Positions 35,330 to 43,729 of a stretch of 55,764 nucleotides of DNA are shown one piece after another. The notes beneath the pieces are model-generated. The model made no database searches. It saw only the letters and a list, made by a program, of their open reading frames with translations, and was not told the origin of the DNA. Origin of the DNA: Cyanobacteria bacterium SBLK (GTDB lineage Bacteria > Cyanobacteriota > Cyanobacteriia > Cyanobacteriales > Spirulinaceae); assembly GCA_017746715.1 (NCBI GenBank), contig JAGHZQ010000068.1:1-55764 (forward strand). Direction: 5' to 3'. Both the position numbers and the translations under genes were made by a program. Positions within the stretch are counted from its first letter, which is position 1, and each line of letters starts with the position of its first letter.

Positions 35330-35932
35330 ATGAAAAAACAAATACTGGCATTTCTAGCTATTCTTGCGATCGCTTGGGTGTGGTCGGCTTCACCTGCTAC
35401 CGCTTATAATCCCAATGATTTGGATCGATTGTTAATATCTAATGAATGTAAGAAATGTGACTTGAGTATGGCTGAATTGAGCGAGGCAGACTTGAGTAAG
35501 GCAGACTTGATGGGGGCTGATTTGACTGGAGTTGATTTGAGTGAAGCCAATTTGACCGGGGCTGATTTGTCTGGAGCCGACCTTAGCTGGTCTTATTCAA
35601 ATAAAATTAAGTTAGTTGGAGCTGACTTGACTGGAGCCAATTTATTCAGCGCTGACTTGAGTGAAGGTAATCTGTTGGGGGCTGAATTCAGTAAAAGCGA
35701 TCTATCTGATGCCGATCTGAGTAACGCTGATTTGAGCGACTCATATTTGAGTCAAGCCAATTTGAGTGGAGCTTATTTGAGTCAAGCTCATTTAGAGCGA
35801 GCTTATTTGAGAGATGCCGATTTGAAAGATGCGGATTTGAGGGATAGTAGTTTCGATAAATCTTACGGGAGATTGGCTAAATTCTGCAACACTATCATGC
35901 CTGACGGTTCTATCAATAATACGGATTGCTAA
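35330..35932 (+). CDS. Secreted pentapeptide-repeat protein
   Basis: 200 residues. A signal peptide (MKKQILAF, a hydrophobic core, then SPATA before YNPND) indicates export. Residues about 45-175 are pentapeptide repeats of the A(D/N)LxX type (ADLSKADLMGADLTG and so on), which fold as a right-handed quadrilateral beta-helix. A CxxC-like pair (ECKKCDLS) precedes the repeats and a terminal Cys pair closes the protein. The ATG at 35330 is chosen over GTG at 35288 because of the signal peptide. Function unknown; such thylakoid or periplasmic proteins are common in cyanobacteria. Confidence 0.85.
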   Translation: MKKQILAFLAILAIAWVWSASPATAYNPNDLDRLLISNECKKCDLSMAELSEADLSKADLMGADLTGVDLSEANLTGADLSGADLSWSYSNKIKLVGADLTGANLFSADLSEGNLLGAEFSKSDLSDADLSNADLSDSYLSQANLSGAYLSQAHLERAYLRDADLKDADLRDSSFDKSYGRLAKFCNTIMPDGSINNTDC

Positions 35933-35959
35933 CATCCTCTAACTCAAAATAATTAAGCT

Positions 35960-35986
35960 GAGGCGATCGTTCGCCTCTATTTTTTT
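35960..35986 (+). terminator. Rho-independent terminator
   Basis: GAGGCGA (35960-35966) pairs with TCGCCTC (35971-35977) and is followed by TATTTTTTT, 28 bp after the pentapeptide-gene stop. A strong hairpin-plus-U-tract. Confidence 0.85.
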
Positions 35987-36099
35987 ATCCCAAACAACTG
36001 CGATCGCTTTCCTCGAATCGCAATGCGATCGCTTTTGAGGGTAAATTCGTTGAGAAATACAATATACTTGTTCTTAATAAGATTTGAGGGAATATTGCC

Positions 36100-36945
36100 A
36101 TGTCAGTTCAAATCACTCGCGAACCCATCCCCCAAGAGACCGCGATCGTGGATGAAATGCCCGTACTCCCTCCCAGCGATTTACCCTACGACGACGGAGA
36201 ACCCTTGGAAAGCAATCGCCATCGCATTGCCATGAATGTCCTCATCGATTCTCTTCATCAAATCTACCAAGGGAGAGACGACTATTACGCGGGCGGGAAT
36301 ATGTTTATCTATTACAGTGCCAGACAAGCCAGAAACCGAGATTTTCGAGGACCTGACTTTTTTGCAGTGCTGAATGTAGACGGAACGAGAGAGCGTCGCA
36401 GTTGGATGGTGTGGGAAGAGGAAGGACGCTATCCCGATGTTATTGTGGAACTAATGTCACCAAGTACGGCGAGTGTGGATACAACCACAAAAAAAGACCT
36501 ATACGAAAGAACTTTCCGAACGCCGGATTATTTTGTTTACAACCCCTTCGATCCGGAATCTTTGCAAGGTTGGCATCTGGAAAGCGATCGCGTTTACCAT
36601 GCTTTAAGTCCAAACGATCGCGGTTGGTTGTGGTGCGAAACTTTGGGGTTATGGTTGGGAACTCGGGCAGGAACATTAACTAAAGAAAATGCCACTTGGT
36701 TGCGTTTTTTCGATCGCGATGGCAATTTAATCCTTTTGCCTCAAGAGGTGGCTCGAGTAGAACAAGAACGAGCTAATCGCGAACAAGAACGAGCTAATCG
36801 CGAACAAGAACGAGCCAATCGCGAACAAGAACGAGCCAATCGCGAACAAGATGAGAAAGAACAGACGCAAACAGAATTACAAGAATTGCGAGATCGCCTG
36901 ATTGCAATGGGTTTAGATCCCGATAACCTACCAAATAATAGTTAA
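36100..36945 (+). CDS. Uma2-family (DUF820) nuclease-fold protein
   Basis: A 281-residue member of the Uma2/DUF820 family that is hugely expanded in cyanobacteria. The PD-(D/E)XK-like core is visible: GPDFFAV near residue 88 and YPDVIVELMSPST near residue 111, followed by the K-x-LYE segment. Residues about 215-260 contain four EQERANR heptads giving a predicted coiled coil, then a polar tail. The biochemical role of the family is unproven. ATG 36100. Confidence 0.82.
   Translation: MSVQITREPIPQETAIVDEMPVLPPSDLPYDDGEPLESNRHRIAMNVLIDSLHQIYQGRDDYYAGGNMFIYYSARQARNRDFRGPDFFAVLNVDGTRERRSWMVWEEEGRYPDVIVELMSPSTASVDTTTKKDLYERTFRTPDYFVYNPFDPESLQGWHLESDRVYHALSPNDRGWLWCETLGLWLGTRAGTLTKENATWLRFFDRDGNLILLPQEVARVEQERANREQERANREQERANREQERANREQDEKEQTQTELQELRDRLIAMGLDPDNLPNNS
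36760..36843 (+). repeat. Four 21-bp in-frame repeats encoding EQERANR
   Basis: Four near-perfect copies of a 21-bp unit starting GAACAAGAACGAGC, each giving one heptad EQERANR, followed by a partial fifth. They lie within the Uma2 gene. The heptad phase suits a coiled coil, and the unit is prone to slippage. Confidence 0.92.
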
Positions 36946-37039
36946 TTCTTTTGCCAGTTCTGAAGAGGCGATCGCATTGCCAGAATTTGTCCGATCGCCC
37001 CCGATCGCCGATAATAAAAATTGTTTCTTGTTGTAGTTA

Positions 37040-38173
37040 ATGATAGTTGTTGGCTTAATTAGCGGCACATCCATAGATGGAATCGATGCAGTGCTGACAG
37101 AAATTACCGGAGACGACCTCGATATCGAAGTCAAATTGTTAGCTGGTGAAACTTATCCCTATCCCGAACAATTGCGATCGCATATCCTTGGCGTTTGCGG
37201 CGGAGATTGCATTTCTATGGAAAACTTAGCAGAACTCGACGATGCGATCGCCCAACAGTTTGCGATCGCTGCCAACGACATTCAAAAAAATCAAACGCCT
37301 GCCACCCTCATCGGCTCCCACGGTCAAACCGTCTTTCACCGTCCTCCCAAGGAAAATGCGATCGGCTATACCTTACAACTGGGACGGGGCGACCTCATTG
37401 CCCAAATGACCAAAACCCAAACGGTCAGCAACTTCCGGGTTGCCGATATTGCCGCAGGCGGTCACGGTGCCCCTCTCGTTTCCCGCCTCGATCTAGCACT
37501 CCTCAGCCATCCCAAAGAATATCGCTGCATCCAGAATCTCGGCGGTATCGGGAATGTGACTTATCTGCCTCCCCGTCTCCTGCAAAGGGAGAACGAGATC
37601 GTTGGCTGGGATACCGGACCCGCCAACGTTTTAATCGATCTCGCCGTCACCCGCTTCACCGACGGACGAGACACTTACGATCGCAACGGAGAATGGGCAG
37701 CCAAAGGCATTCCCCATCACAAACTCGTCGAACGCTGGCTGCAACAAGATTTCTTTCACCTCCTCCCCCCTAAATCCACCGGACGGGAACTTTTTGGCGA
37801 AGAATATCTGACGTGCTGTTTTGCCGATGCCGAAGAAGAATTAAGTCAAGAAGATTGGCTCGCCACCCTCACGGAACTCACCGCTGCATCCGTCGCCCGC
37901 AGTTACCGGGACTTTCTCCCCCACTTCCCCGCCGAAGTTCTATTAGGGGGAGGCGGCAGTCGCAATGCCTATCTCAAAAAACGCTTGAGCCAACACCTTG
38001 CCCCCGCCACCGTTTTAACCGTTGATGAAGTGGGTGTAAATTCGGATTTTAAAGAAGCGATCGCCTTTGCCCTGCTCGCCTATTGGCGCATCGGCAACCA
38101 TCCCGGTAATTTACCCCAAGTCACCGGAGCCCGTCAATCCTTGCCTCTCGGAGACATTCATCCTGTCTTCTAA
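37040..38173 (+). CDS. anmK: Anhydro-N-acetylmuramic acid kinase
   Basis: Phosphorylates 1,6-anhydroMurNAc from cell-wall turnover. The 377 residues begin MIVVGLISGTSIDGIDAVL, the family N-terminus (GTSMDG in most members, here GTSIDG). SHGQTVFHRP and the nucleotide-binding segment QNLGGIGNVTYLP are present, with GWDTGPANVLID and ELLGGGGSRN later. Substrate-site and ATP-site motifs are intact. ATG 37040. Confidence 0.93.
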   Translation: MIVVGLISGTSIDGIDAVLTEITGDDLDIEVKLLAGETYPYPEQLRSHILGVCGGDCISMENLAELDDAIAQQFAIAANDIQKNQTPATLIGSHGQTVFHRPPKENAIGYTLQLGRGDLIAQMTKTQTVSNFRVADIAAGGHGAPLVSRLDLALLSHPKEYRCIQNLGGIGNVTYLPPRLLQRENEIVGWDTGPANVLIDLAVTRFTDGRDTYDRNGEWAAKGIPHHKLVERWLQQDFFHLLPPKSTGRELFGEEYLTCCFADAEEELSQEDWLATLTELTAASVARSYRDFLPHFPAEVLLGGGGSRNAYLKKRLSQHLAPATVLTVDEVGVNSDFKEAIAFALLAYWRIGNHPGNLPQVTGARQSLPLGDIHPVF

Positions 38174-38215
38174 GGGGGTTATACTGAGTAAAGAGAATAT
38201 CTACAGGATGGTATT

Positions 38216-38674
38216 GTGGCTCATACCTTTTTATTAGAGGAGGGACGCTGGATTCTGCAAGGGAATTGGTTGGAGCGGAATGAATTGCCCGTTGTCGTTA
38301 AAGGCAAAACCATTGTCGCTTGGGGACAGCAAAATTGGTTTACGTGGGTGACCAAATTAGAATTTCCTCAAAGCGATCGCGCAGCCATTTCATTACAATA
38401 TCGGGGTCGTCTGGAATCTGGAGAGCGCCAGTATAATTTCGCTCTCCAACATAGTTTATTACGTCGGGTCGAAGGAGAGGGCTGGATCGCGCCCGAATCC
38501 ATCGTTCAACGTTATATGGTGATTAGCGACGACGAACGCCAGCGACAGAGTGGCTTTGAAACGCTTCACCGCTTAGACGATAATACCTATCGTCTTTCAA
38601 GTGGGATTCTAACCGGTCATTCTTTGACCGCAATTATGGAAGCCACCTTAGAACGCATTCAAACAACATCATGA
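38216..38674 (+). CDS. Conserved cyanobacterial small protein
   Basis: A 152-residue protein starting with GTG 38216. The body LLEEGRWILQGNWLE, FTWVTKLEFP and LQYRGRLESGERQYNFALQHS suggests a beta-rich, single-domain fold. It follows anmK by 42 bp on the same strand and may be co-transcribed. I do not recognise a function. Confidence 0.65.
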   Translation: MAHTFLLEEGRWILQGNWLERNELPVVVKGKTIVAWGQQNWFTWVTKLEFPQSDRAAISLQYRGRLESGERQYNFALQHSLLRRVEGEGWIAPESIVQRYMVISDDERQRQSGFETLHRLDDNTYRLSSGILTGHSLTAIMEATLERIQTTS

Positions 38675-38678
38675 AATC

Positions 38679-38706
38679 TTATTAGTTATGGGTTATTGGT
38701 TATGTA
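38679..38706. repeat. Heptad tract (TTATTAG/TTATGGG/TTATTGG)
   Basis: Four consecutive 7-bp units, TTATTAG, TTATGGG, TTATTGG and TTATGTA, in the 100-bp gap before the kinase gene. Same period and related unit as the 14-bp array at 20617. Confidence 0.65.
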
Positions 38707-38774
38707 CCATTTGTTAACTTGTCATTAACAGGTGCGTTAACCGATCTCCTCCCCGACAGGATTGGAGTCCGATT

Positions 38775-40283
38775 ATGCCACAAGATCCCTATACAGACCG
38801 CGTATTGGCCAATCGCTATCATCTCGTCGAACTCGCCGGTAAAGGCGCGATGGGTCGAGTCTACCGTGCTGAAGATACGTTACTCGGCGGCGTAACGGTG
38901 GCAGTTAAATTTCTCGCCCAAACCTTACTTAATAAAAGGATGCGCGATCGCTTTGAACGAGAAGCAACCATTTGCGCCCTCTTGGCAGAAAAAACCATTC
39001 ACATCGTTCGGGTGCGAGACTACGGGGTCGATACCCAAGAAGTCCCTTACTACGTCATGGAATTTCTCGAAGGAGAAAGCCTCAGCGACTTGATTCGCCA
39101 GCGTGCTTTACCTTTATCTCGCTTTTTAAAAGTGATTCGCCAAACCTGTCTCGGCCTGCAATGCGCCCACGAAGGGATTATTTTCAAAGGAGAAAAAAAT
39201 AAAATCATCCATCGCGATATCAAACCCAGCAATATTCTTTTGGTTGAAGATTCCACTTTGGGAGAATTAGTGAAAATCCTCGATTTTGGGATTGCCAAGC
39301 TCATTGAAGAGAATCGCGAACAAACTCACTCATTTATGGGAACTCTCGCCTATTGTTCCCCAGAACAAATGGAGGGCAAAGAACTCGATAATCGCTCCGA
39401 TATTTACAGTTTGGGAGTGATGATGTACGAAATGCTGGCCAATGAAATGCCCCTATTGCCGGAAAACAACTCATTCGGTGGTTGGTATAAGGCGCACCAC
39501 GATTATAAGCCCCTGCCTCTCAAATCCGAACTCAATATCCCCCCCGAACTGGAAAATTTACTCGATCGGTGCTTGGCAAAAAAGCCCGACGATCGCCCGA
39601 AAGATATGGGGGAAATTCTCAAAGTTATCGAACCCCTCGCCGAACGTTACAATCGCGATCGCGACCCCGTTCGCATCGACAAGGAGACCCAAGCCGATCG
39701 ACCGAGTCCCAAAACGGAATCAACTCTCGAGGACCTGTGCTTGAAAATGACTTGGCCGAAAAAAATGCCTCGGCAAAAAATTGTTTTTCCTCGCCTCTTG
39801 CGCACGCCTAAGGGAGCGATCTCGACCCTTTGGATCGCGATCGAACAGCAGGATATTTTTAATCGTCGTTTGAGTACTCGTTACAATCAGTTTCTTTTTT
39901 CCACCCTTCCCCATCCCATGCTGTTATGGATAACGGTACTTTACAATCCCCAGCACGGTCCTCGTTGGTTGCCTTGCTATTTGGATCTAAAAACACCAAT
40001 GGGTCAAAATACAACGCGCTTGTTGGGTCAGTCGGGAAGTTACCGAATGCTCTTTTTTGCTTTGGAAAATTTCTCCAAGTGCCAGCACGTCATGCACTCT
40101 ACAATCGATCCCGAACAATGCAAGCGCCTGCTGAATTGGGCCGATACCAGTAAAGGATTGCGAGATGCAGGTCAGGCATCCATGAGTAAAAATTTACTCA
40201 GGCAAGAGTTCGAGAAACTAAAACCCAAAATTTTGATGAAACTCGAAGCCGTACAAACTCAGTACCCGGCATCGGATGCTTAA
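38775..40283 (+). CDS. Serine/threonine protein kinase
   Basis: A 502-residue Hanks-type kinase. The glycine loop is GKGAMGRVY, the ATP Lys is K45 in AVKFL, HRDIKPSN starts at 146, the DFG motif is 170-172, and an SPEQMEGK activation-segment end follows. The catalytic domain ends near 285. Residues 300-500 form a soluble domain of unknown function with TWPKKMPRQKIVFPRLL. No membrane helix, so it is cytoplasmic. ATG 38775. Confidence 0.92.
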   Translation: MPQDPYTDRVLANRYHLVELAGKGAMGRVYRAEDTLLGGVTVAVKFLAQTLLNKRMRDRFEREATICALLAEKTIHIVRVRDYGVDTQEVPYYVMEFLEGESLSDLIRQRALPLSRFLKVIRQTCLGLQCAHEGIIFKGEKNKIIHRDIKPSNILLVEDSTLGELVKILDFGIAKLIEENREQTHSFMGTLAYCSPEQMEGKELDNRSDIYSLGVMMYEMLANEMPLLPENNSFGGWYKAHHDYKPLPLKSELNIPPELENLLDRCLAKKPDDRPKDMGEILKVIEPLAERYNRDRDPVRIDKETQADRPSPKTESTLEDLCLKMTWPKKMPRQKIVFPRLLRTPKGAISTLWIAIEQQDIFNRRLSTRYNQFLFSTLPHPMLLWITVLYNPQHGPRWLPCYLDLKTPMGQNTTRLLGQSGSYRMLFFALENFSKCQHVMHSTIDPEQCKRLLNWADTSKGLRDAGQASMSKNLLRQEFEKLKPKILMKLEAVQTQYPASDA

Positions 40284-40387
40284 CAAATACTCATTAGCGA
40301 CCAGCGATGCTCTGAGAGCTTTGAGCGAGCACAGCCGAAACGAGCGCAGCCAAAACAAGTGTGCCGAAGAGTCTACCCGTTATCGAT

Positions 40388-41266
40388 TTATTTTTTCGGA
40401 GAGAAGAAAAGTACGGGAAACCAACTATGACGGAGAATTTCGTTGGCAAAACTGGGAGCGGTAAATTCTAACAAGGCACTTCGAGAAAGGTGGGAAGTCG
40501 CGATCGCGCTGATATCAAAGTTTAAAGCCGCATCTAGAAGTTCGTGTAGGGGATTGCCAGAACGGACTTCAACATTAACGTCCAGGCCAACCGTTTCTAG
40601 ATCGGCTTTGACGGCTTCGAGCTTTTGCTTGGCTTCTTCAATATGATAATTTTCGGGCAGGCCGCGGCGAGCGCCTTCATTAACAACCCATAACAACATA
40701 CATTGTCGCGGTGCAGCAGGCAGATTTTTGCGGGCATAACTCTTAACTCGTTCGATTAAATATTTTGCTGTCTTGCCGTCGTTATAAGGAATCAATAAAT
40801 AGCGCCATAAATGCTGGCAGCGCAATGCCAGTTCTTCGCGAGTGTAGGTGGAAATTAACTGGGGACGGAGAATCATTAAAGGAATATCCGTGACTTTAGA
40901 CATTTCTTGGGTCGTACTGCCAAAAAGTGTCTCTTCTAAAGCGTTGCGAGTGGGCATTCCCGTAAAAATTACGTCAATGTCATAGGCCTCTACTAATTTT
41001 GGGATAGTATCCTTCGGCCGCCCGATCGGCACCTCGATTTTAACTTCGACTTCCGATGGCACGCCAATCAAGCAGGGAGCAAGTTGTGCTTCGGCCTCTT
41101 TCACCTTTTCTTTATCGATTTTGGGAATCGAGCCTTCTTCTTTAATGGGAACGCTATGGGAAAAAATAATTCGTTTGAGTCCTCCGGCTGCAAGACTGGG
41201 AACGAATCCGATCAAACGGTGCAAGCCGTCAGAGAAATCCGTACAAATCAAACAATTCTGGAACAT
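40388..41266 (-). CDS. Tandem universal stress protein
   Basis: A 292-residue protein with two UspA-like domains. The first (about 1-135) starts MFQNCLICTDFSDGLHRLI and the second (about 150-290) starts YLLIPYNDGKTAKYLI. Each ends in the small-residue loop region near a strand (VIFTGMPTR and AIATSHLSR). Classical G-2x-G-9x-G(S/T) ATP motifs are weak, so nucleotide binding is uncertain. Convergent with the kinase gene (104 bp). ATG at 41264-41266. Confidence 0.85.
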   Translation of the reverse strand: MFQNCLICTDFSDGLHRLIGFVPSLAAGGLKRIIFSHSVPIKEEGSIPKIDKEKVKEAEAQLAPCLIGVPSEVEVKIEVPIGRPKDTIPKLVEAYDIDVIFTGMPTRNALEETLFGSTTQEMSKVTDIPLMILRPQLISTYTREELALRCQHLWRYLLIPYNDGKTAKYLIERVKSYARKNLPAAPRQCMLLWVVNEGARRGLPENYHIEEAKQKLEAVKADLETVGLDVNVEVRSGNPLHELLDAALNFDISAIATSHLSRSALLEFTAPSFANEILRHSWFPVLFFSPKK

Positions 41267-41509
41267 TGGTTATTTTTTACGATTATTTGTTATTGGGCGA
41301 TCGAACCCAAACCAACTATAGTGCAGAAATATATTGTGGCCCTGCATTTTTTAATAAAAATGTACGATTGTCCTTGATTCCTTGGAATAGAAGAAGCGCT
41401 CCGCAATCCCTTGTTATGCCCGCACTCCAGAGACTCAACCCGAGAAAGAGGTGCTCCTATTGATTTGATTCTTTTGAACTCCTCTATTTGCCTTCAAGCT
41501 CGATGAAGT

Positions 41510-41701
41510 CTAGAAATCCATTGGTGCAATCCCCCATTCATGTTTGATGAACTCCTTATACATATTTTCCCGCGCTAACATTTGCTGGTAGAGCTTGACT
41601 AAAAATTCTTGTGCTTGTTCGCGACTCATCTTTTGGACTTGCATCTCAAAAGAGCGAATGTTGAATTGCTGTTCTAAGGACAATTCGACAGGTTGTGACA
41701 T
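41510..41701 (-). CDS. nblA: Phycobilisome degradation protein NblA
   Basis: A 63-residue protein that tethers phycobiliproteins to the Clp protease during nutrient starvation. The family core LSLEQQFNIRSFEMQVQKMS is followed by REQAQEFLVKLYQQML and the C-terminal MYKEFIKHEWG segment. It lies at the end of a longer open frame; the true start is ATG 41699-41701 (MSQPVELS). An NtcA-type promoter lies 84-127 bp upstream. This is good evidence that the organism has phycobilisomes. Confidence 0.95.
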   Translation of the reverse strand: MSQPVELSLEQQFNIRSFEMQVQKMSREQAQEFLVKLYQQMLARENMYKEFIKHEWGIAPMDF

Positions 41702-41784
41702 GGTTATACTCCAAACGACGAACTGGGTAATGAACTGAACTGTTGCGGAAGGCAAACGCCAAAAGATTGCCCGCTTTATGAAGA

Positions 41785-41828
41785 AATATAACATTGATTT
41801 GACAAAATTGCCAAGTATTGTATTATAC
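41785..41828 (-). promoter_or_regulatory. NtcA-type class II promoter of nblA
   Basis: The palindrome GTATTGTATTATAC (41815-41828) fits the NtcA consensus GTA-N8-TAC. Reading the minus strand towards nblA, 24 bases follow and then TATATT (41790-41785), a -10 box of the TAN3T type. The 24-base spacing is at the upper end of that usual for NtcA-activated promoters. NtcA control of nblA under nitrogen starvation is known in other cyanobacteria. Confidence 0.75.
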
Positions 41829-41860
41829 CGTTCGTTGAGAGTATCTTTATCTCTTGACAA

Positions 41861-42278
41861 AACATGGGAGATCGCGCTCGACGAATAGCAAGGTTATACC
41901 AATGCGGTCGTGAAGAGATTGCTCGAAGCGAACAAAAAGAAGGAGGAGAGAAGAAAGAAGGATTAACATTTGCTATTTTTCGAGAGGGGTTGCATAATTG
42001 ATGGTTGGGAATGGAATTAATAATTAATTGACGAATTATGTAGATGTTCTGTAATAATGAGGGTTGGGGTGAAGTTATAGGTTTGTCCTAACATCAACAG
42101 ATGAAAGAACCAAGATGAAAAAAGCAACTGATGTCGATAGAGTTTTGGAGTTTTGTCCTGTCTTGTCCTCATGTTGTATGTCCTCATGCTGTATATAGTG
42201 CAGAATTGGTTTGCGTGAAATAAAATCGCCAACACCCCCACTTAATTTTGGATTTCCTCAAATTTGGAGAATTTTTTT
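41861..42278. other. 418-bp gap between nblA control region and the RRM gene
   Basis: No coding sequence supported. It contains a tandem 15-bp duplication with one mismatch, GTCCTCATGTTGTAT (42165-42179) and GTCCTCATGCTGTAT (42180-42194). The A/T-rich stretch just before the RRM gene probably holds its leader; cold-responsive rbp leaders are known in cyanobacteria. Confidence 0.4.
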
Positions 42279-42740
42279 ATGTCTATTCGCCTTTATGTTG
42301 GGAATTTGCCCAAAGAACCCATAGACCGTCAAGCCTTGCACGATATATTTTCAGATATTGAAGGAACGATCTCGACTAAGGTTATCAAAGATCGTAAAAC
42401 GGGAAAGTGTCGCGGATTTGCTTTTGTCACGGTTTCCAACGATGAAGCTGCCGATGCTTTAATCGAAAAACACAACGGTCAGACTTTTATGGAAAGCCCG
42501 CTAAAAATTGAGAAGGCTTTACCACGAGCGAAAAAGCCAGAAAAGGAAAAAGAAGGCAATGAAGGGGGGACTAAAGAAACAAAAACACCAACTCCTTCTG
42601 GCAAGCGCAACTCTGGCGGTAAATCCAAGCGCGGCGGTTCTCACAGTAACAACAATGATTCCATTCAGCCCGATCCTCGTTGGGCGGCAGAGTTATCCAA
42701 GCTTAAAGAAATGCTGGCAACTCAAACAACAAACTCATGA
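42279..42740 (+). CDS. RNA-binding protein with one RRM
   Basis: 153 residues. An RRM at about 1-82 has RNP2 (LYVGNL) and RNP1 (KCRGFAFV). Residues 85-130 are a basic Lys/Gly/Ser-rich linker with KSKRGGSHSN, then a helical C-terminus PRWAAELSKLKEML. Cyanobacterial Rbp proteins are usually shorter with a Gly-rich tail. ATG 42279 is chosen; TTG 42264 is five codons upstream. Likely cytoplasmic, binding single-stranded RNA. Confidence 0.88.
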   Translation: MSIRLYVGNLPKEPIDRQALHDIFSDIEGTISTKVIKDRKTGKCRGFAFVTVSNDEAADALIEKHNGQTFMESPLKIEKALPRAKKPEKEKEGNEGGTKETKTPTPSGKRNSGGKSKRGGSHSNNNDSIQPDPRWAAELSKLKEMLATQTTNS

Positions 42741-42931
42741 TATATTTGTATCAAGAAGCGATCTGCATGCCTGTCAAGAGAAGAACTATACTCTTGTCGC
42801 GATCGCGAATTGATGCTTGATAAACGATCGCGATCGGTCGGTAATTGCTAACAGCTTGTTTAAATAACAAAGCAAAATCATCGCATCCATTCAATGTGAT
42901 GATAATTTTTGTGCGAAAAAAATTCACATTC

Positions 42932-42937
42932 AAGGAG
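42932..42937 (+). promoter_or_regulatory. Ribosome-binding site that fixes the rpiA start
   Basis: AAGGAG at 42932-42937 ends nine bases before GTG 42947. It supports the GTG over the longer open frame that begins at 42845. Confidence 0.75.
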
Positions 42938-42946
42938 TCAAGAATC

Positions 42947-43651
42947 GTGACGGCAGATCCCGTTAAACTCATGAAACAAGAAGTCGGCAAAGCAGCCGCA
43001 TCTCGCGTCACATCCGGTCAAATCGTGGGGCTGGGAACGGGTTCGACAACAGCTTATGCCATTCAATTTCTCGGCGATCGCCTCAAATCCGGAGAACTGA
43101 AAGATATTGTTGGCATTCCTACCTCTTTTCAAGCGGAAGTTTTGGCGAAAGAGTATGGCATACCTCTAACAACCTTGGATGCGTGCGATCGTATCGACAT
43201 TGCCATTGATGGAGCAGATGAAGTGGATCCCCAGAAAAATCTCATCAAAGGCGGGGGAGCGGCACATACGCGAGAAAAAGTCGTGGATTATCTGGCGCAA
43301 AAATTTATCGTCGTGGTGGATGGAGGCAAACTCGTCGATCGCTTGGGTTCGAGTTTCTTGTTGCCCGTAGAAGTCATTCCCATGGCGATCGCGCCAGTAA
43401 TGCGGGCATTAGAAGGATTGGGAGGAAAAGTGCAACTTCGCATGGGAGTCAAAAAAGCGGGTCCCGTGGTGACGGATCAGGGAAATTTAGTTGTGGATGT
43501 AAAATTTGAATCTCTTGGGGATCCTGTTGGATTGGAACGGAAAATCAATAATATACCCGGAGTTTTGGAAAACGGCTTGTTTGTCAATTGCGTCGATGTG
43601 GTTTTGATTGGGGAAATTAAAGATGGAAAACCCATCGTTCGCGAAATGTAG
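42947..43651 (+). CDS. rpiA: Ribose-5-phosphate isomerase A
   Basis: Interconverts ribose-5-phosphate and ribulose-5-phosphate in the Calvin and pentose phosphate pathways. 234 residues from GTG 42947, decided by the AAGGAG upstream. Motifs are VGLGTGSTTAYAI near residue 27, IDGADEVDP with the active-site Asp residues, and KGGGAAHTREKVVDY with catalytic Glu. The C-terminal GVLENGLF completes the fold. Convergent with the radical SAM gene (78 bp). Confidence 0.95.
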   Translation: MTADPVKLMKQEVGKAAASRVTSGQIVGLGTGSTTAYAIQFLGDRLKSGELKDIVGIPTSFQAEVLAKEYGIPLTTLDACDRIDIAIDGADEVDPQKNLIKGGGAAHTREKVVDYLAQKFIVVVDGGKLVDRLGSSFLLPVEVIPMAIAPVMRALEGLGGKVQLRMGVKKAGPVVTDQGNLVVDVKFESLGDPVGLERKINNIPGVLENGLFVNCVDVVLIGEIKDGKPIVREM

Positions 43652-43729
43652 AATTTTTGATATTAGGGCGATCGCGGGGACGGAGACTACATTTTGCTCT
43701 ATCCCCTTTATCAATTTTATCTTTTTTAT

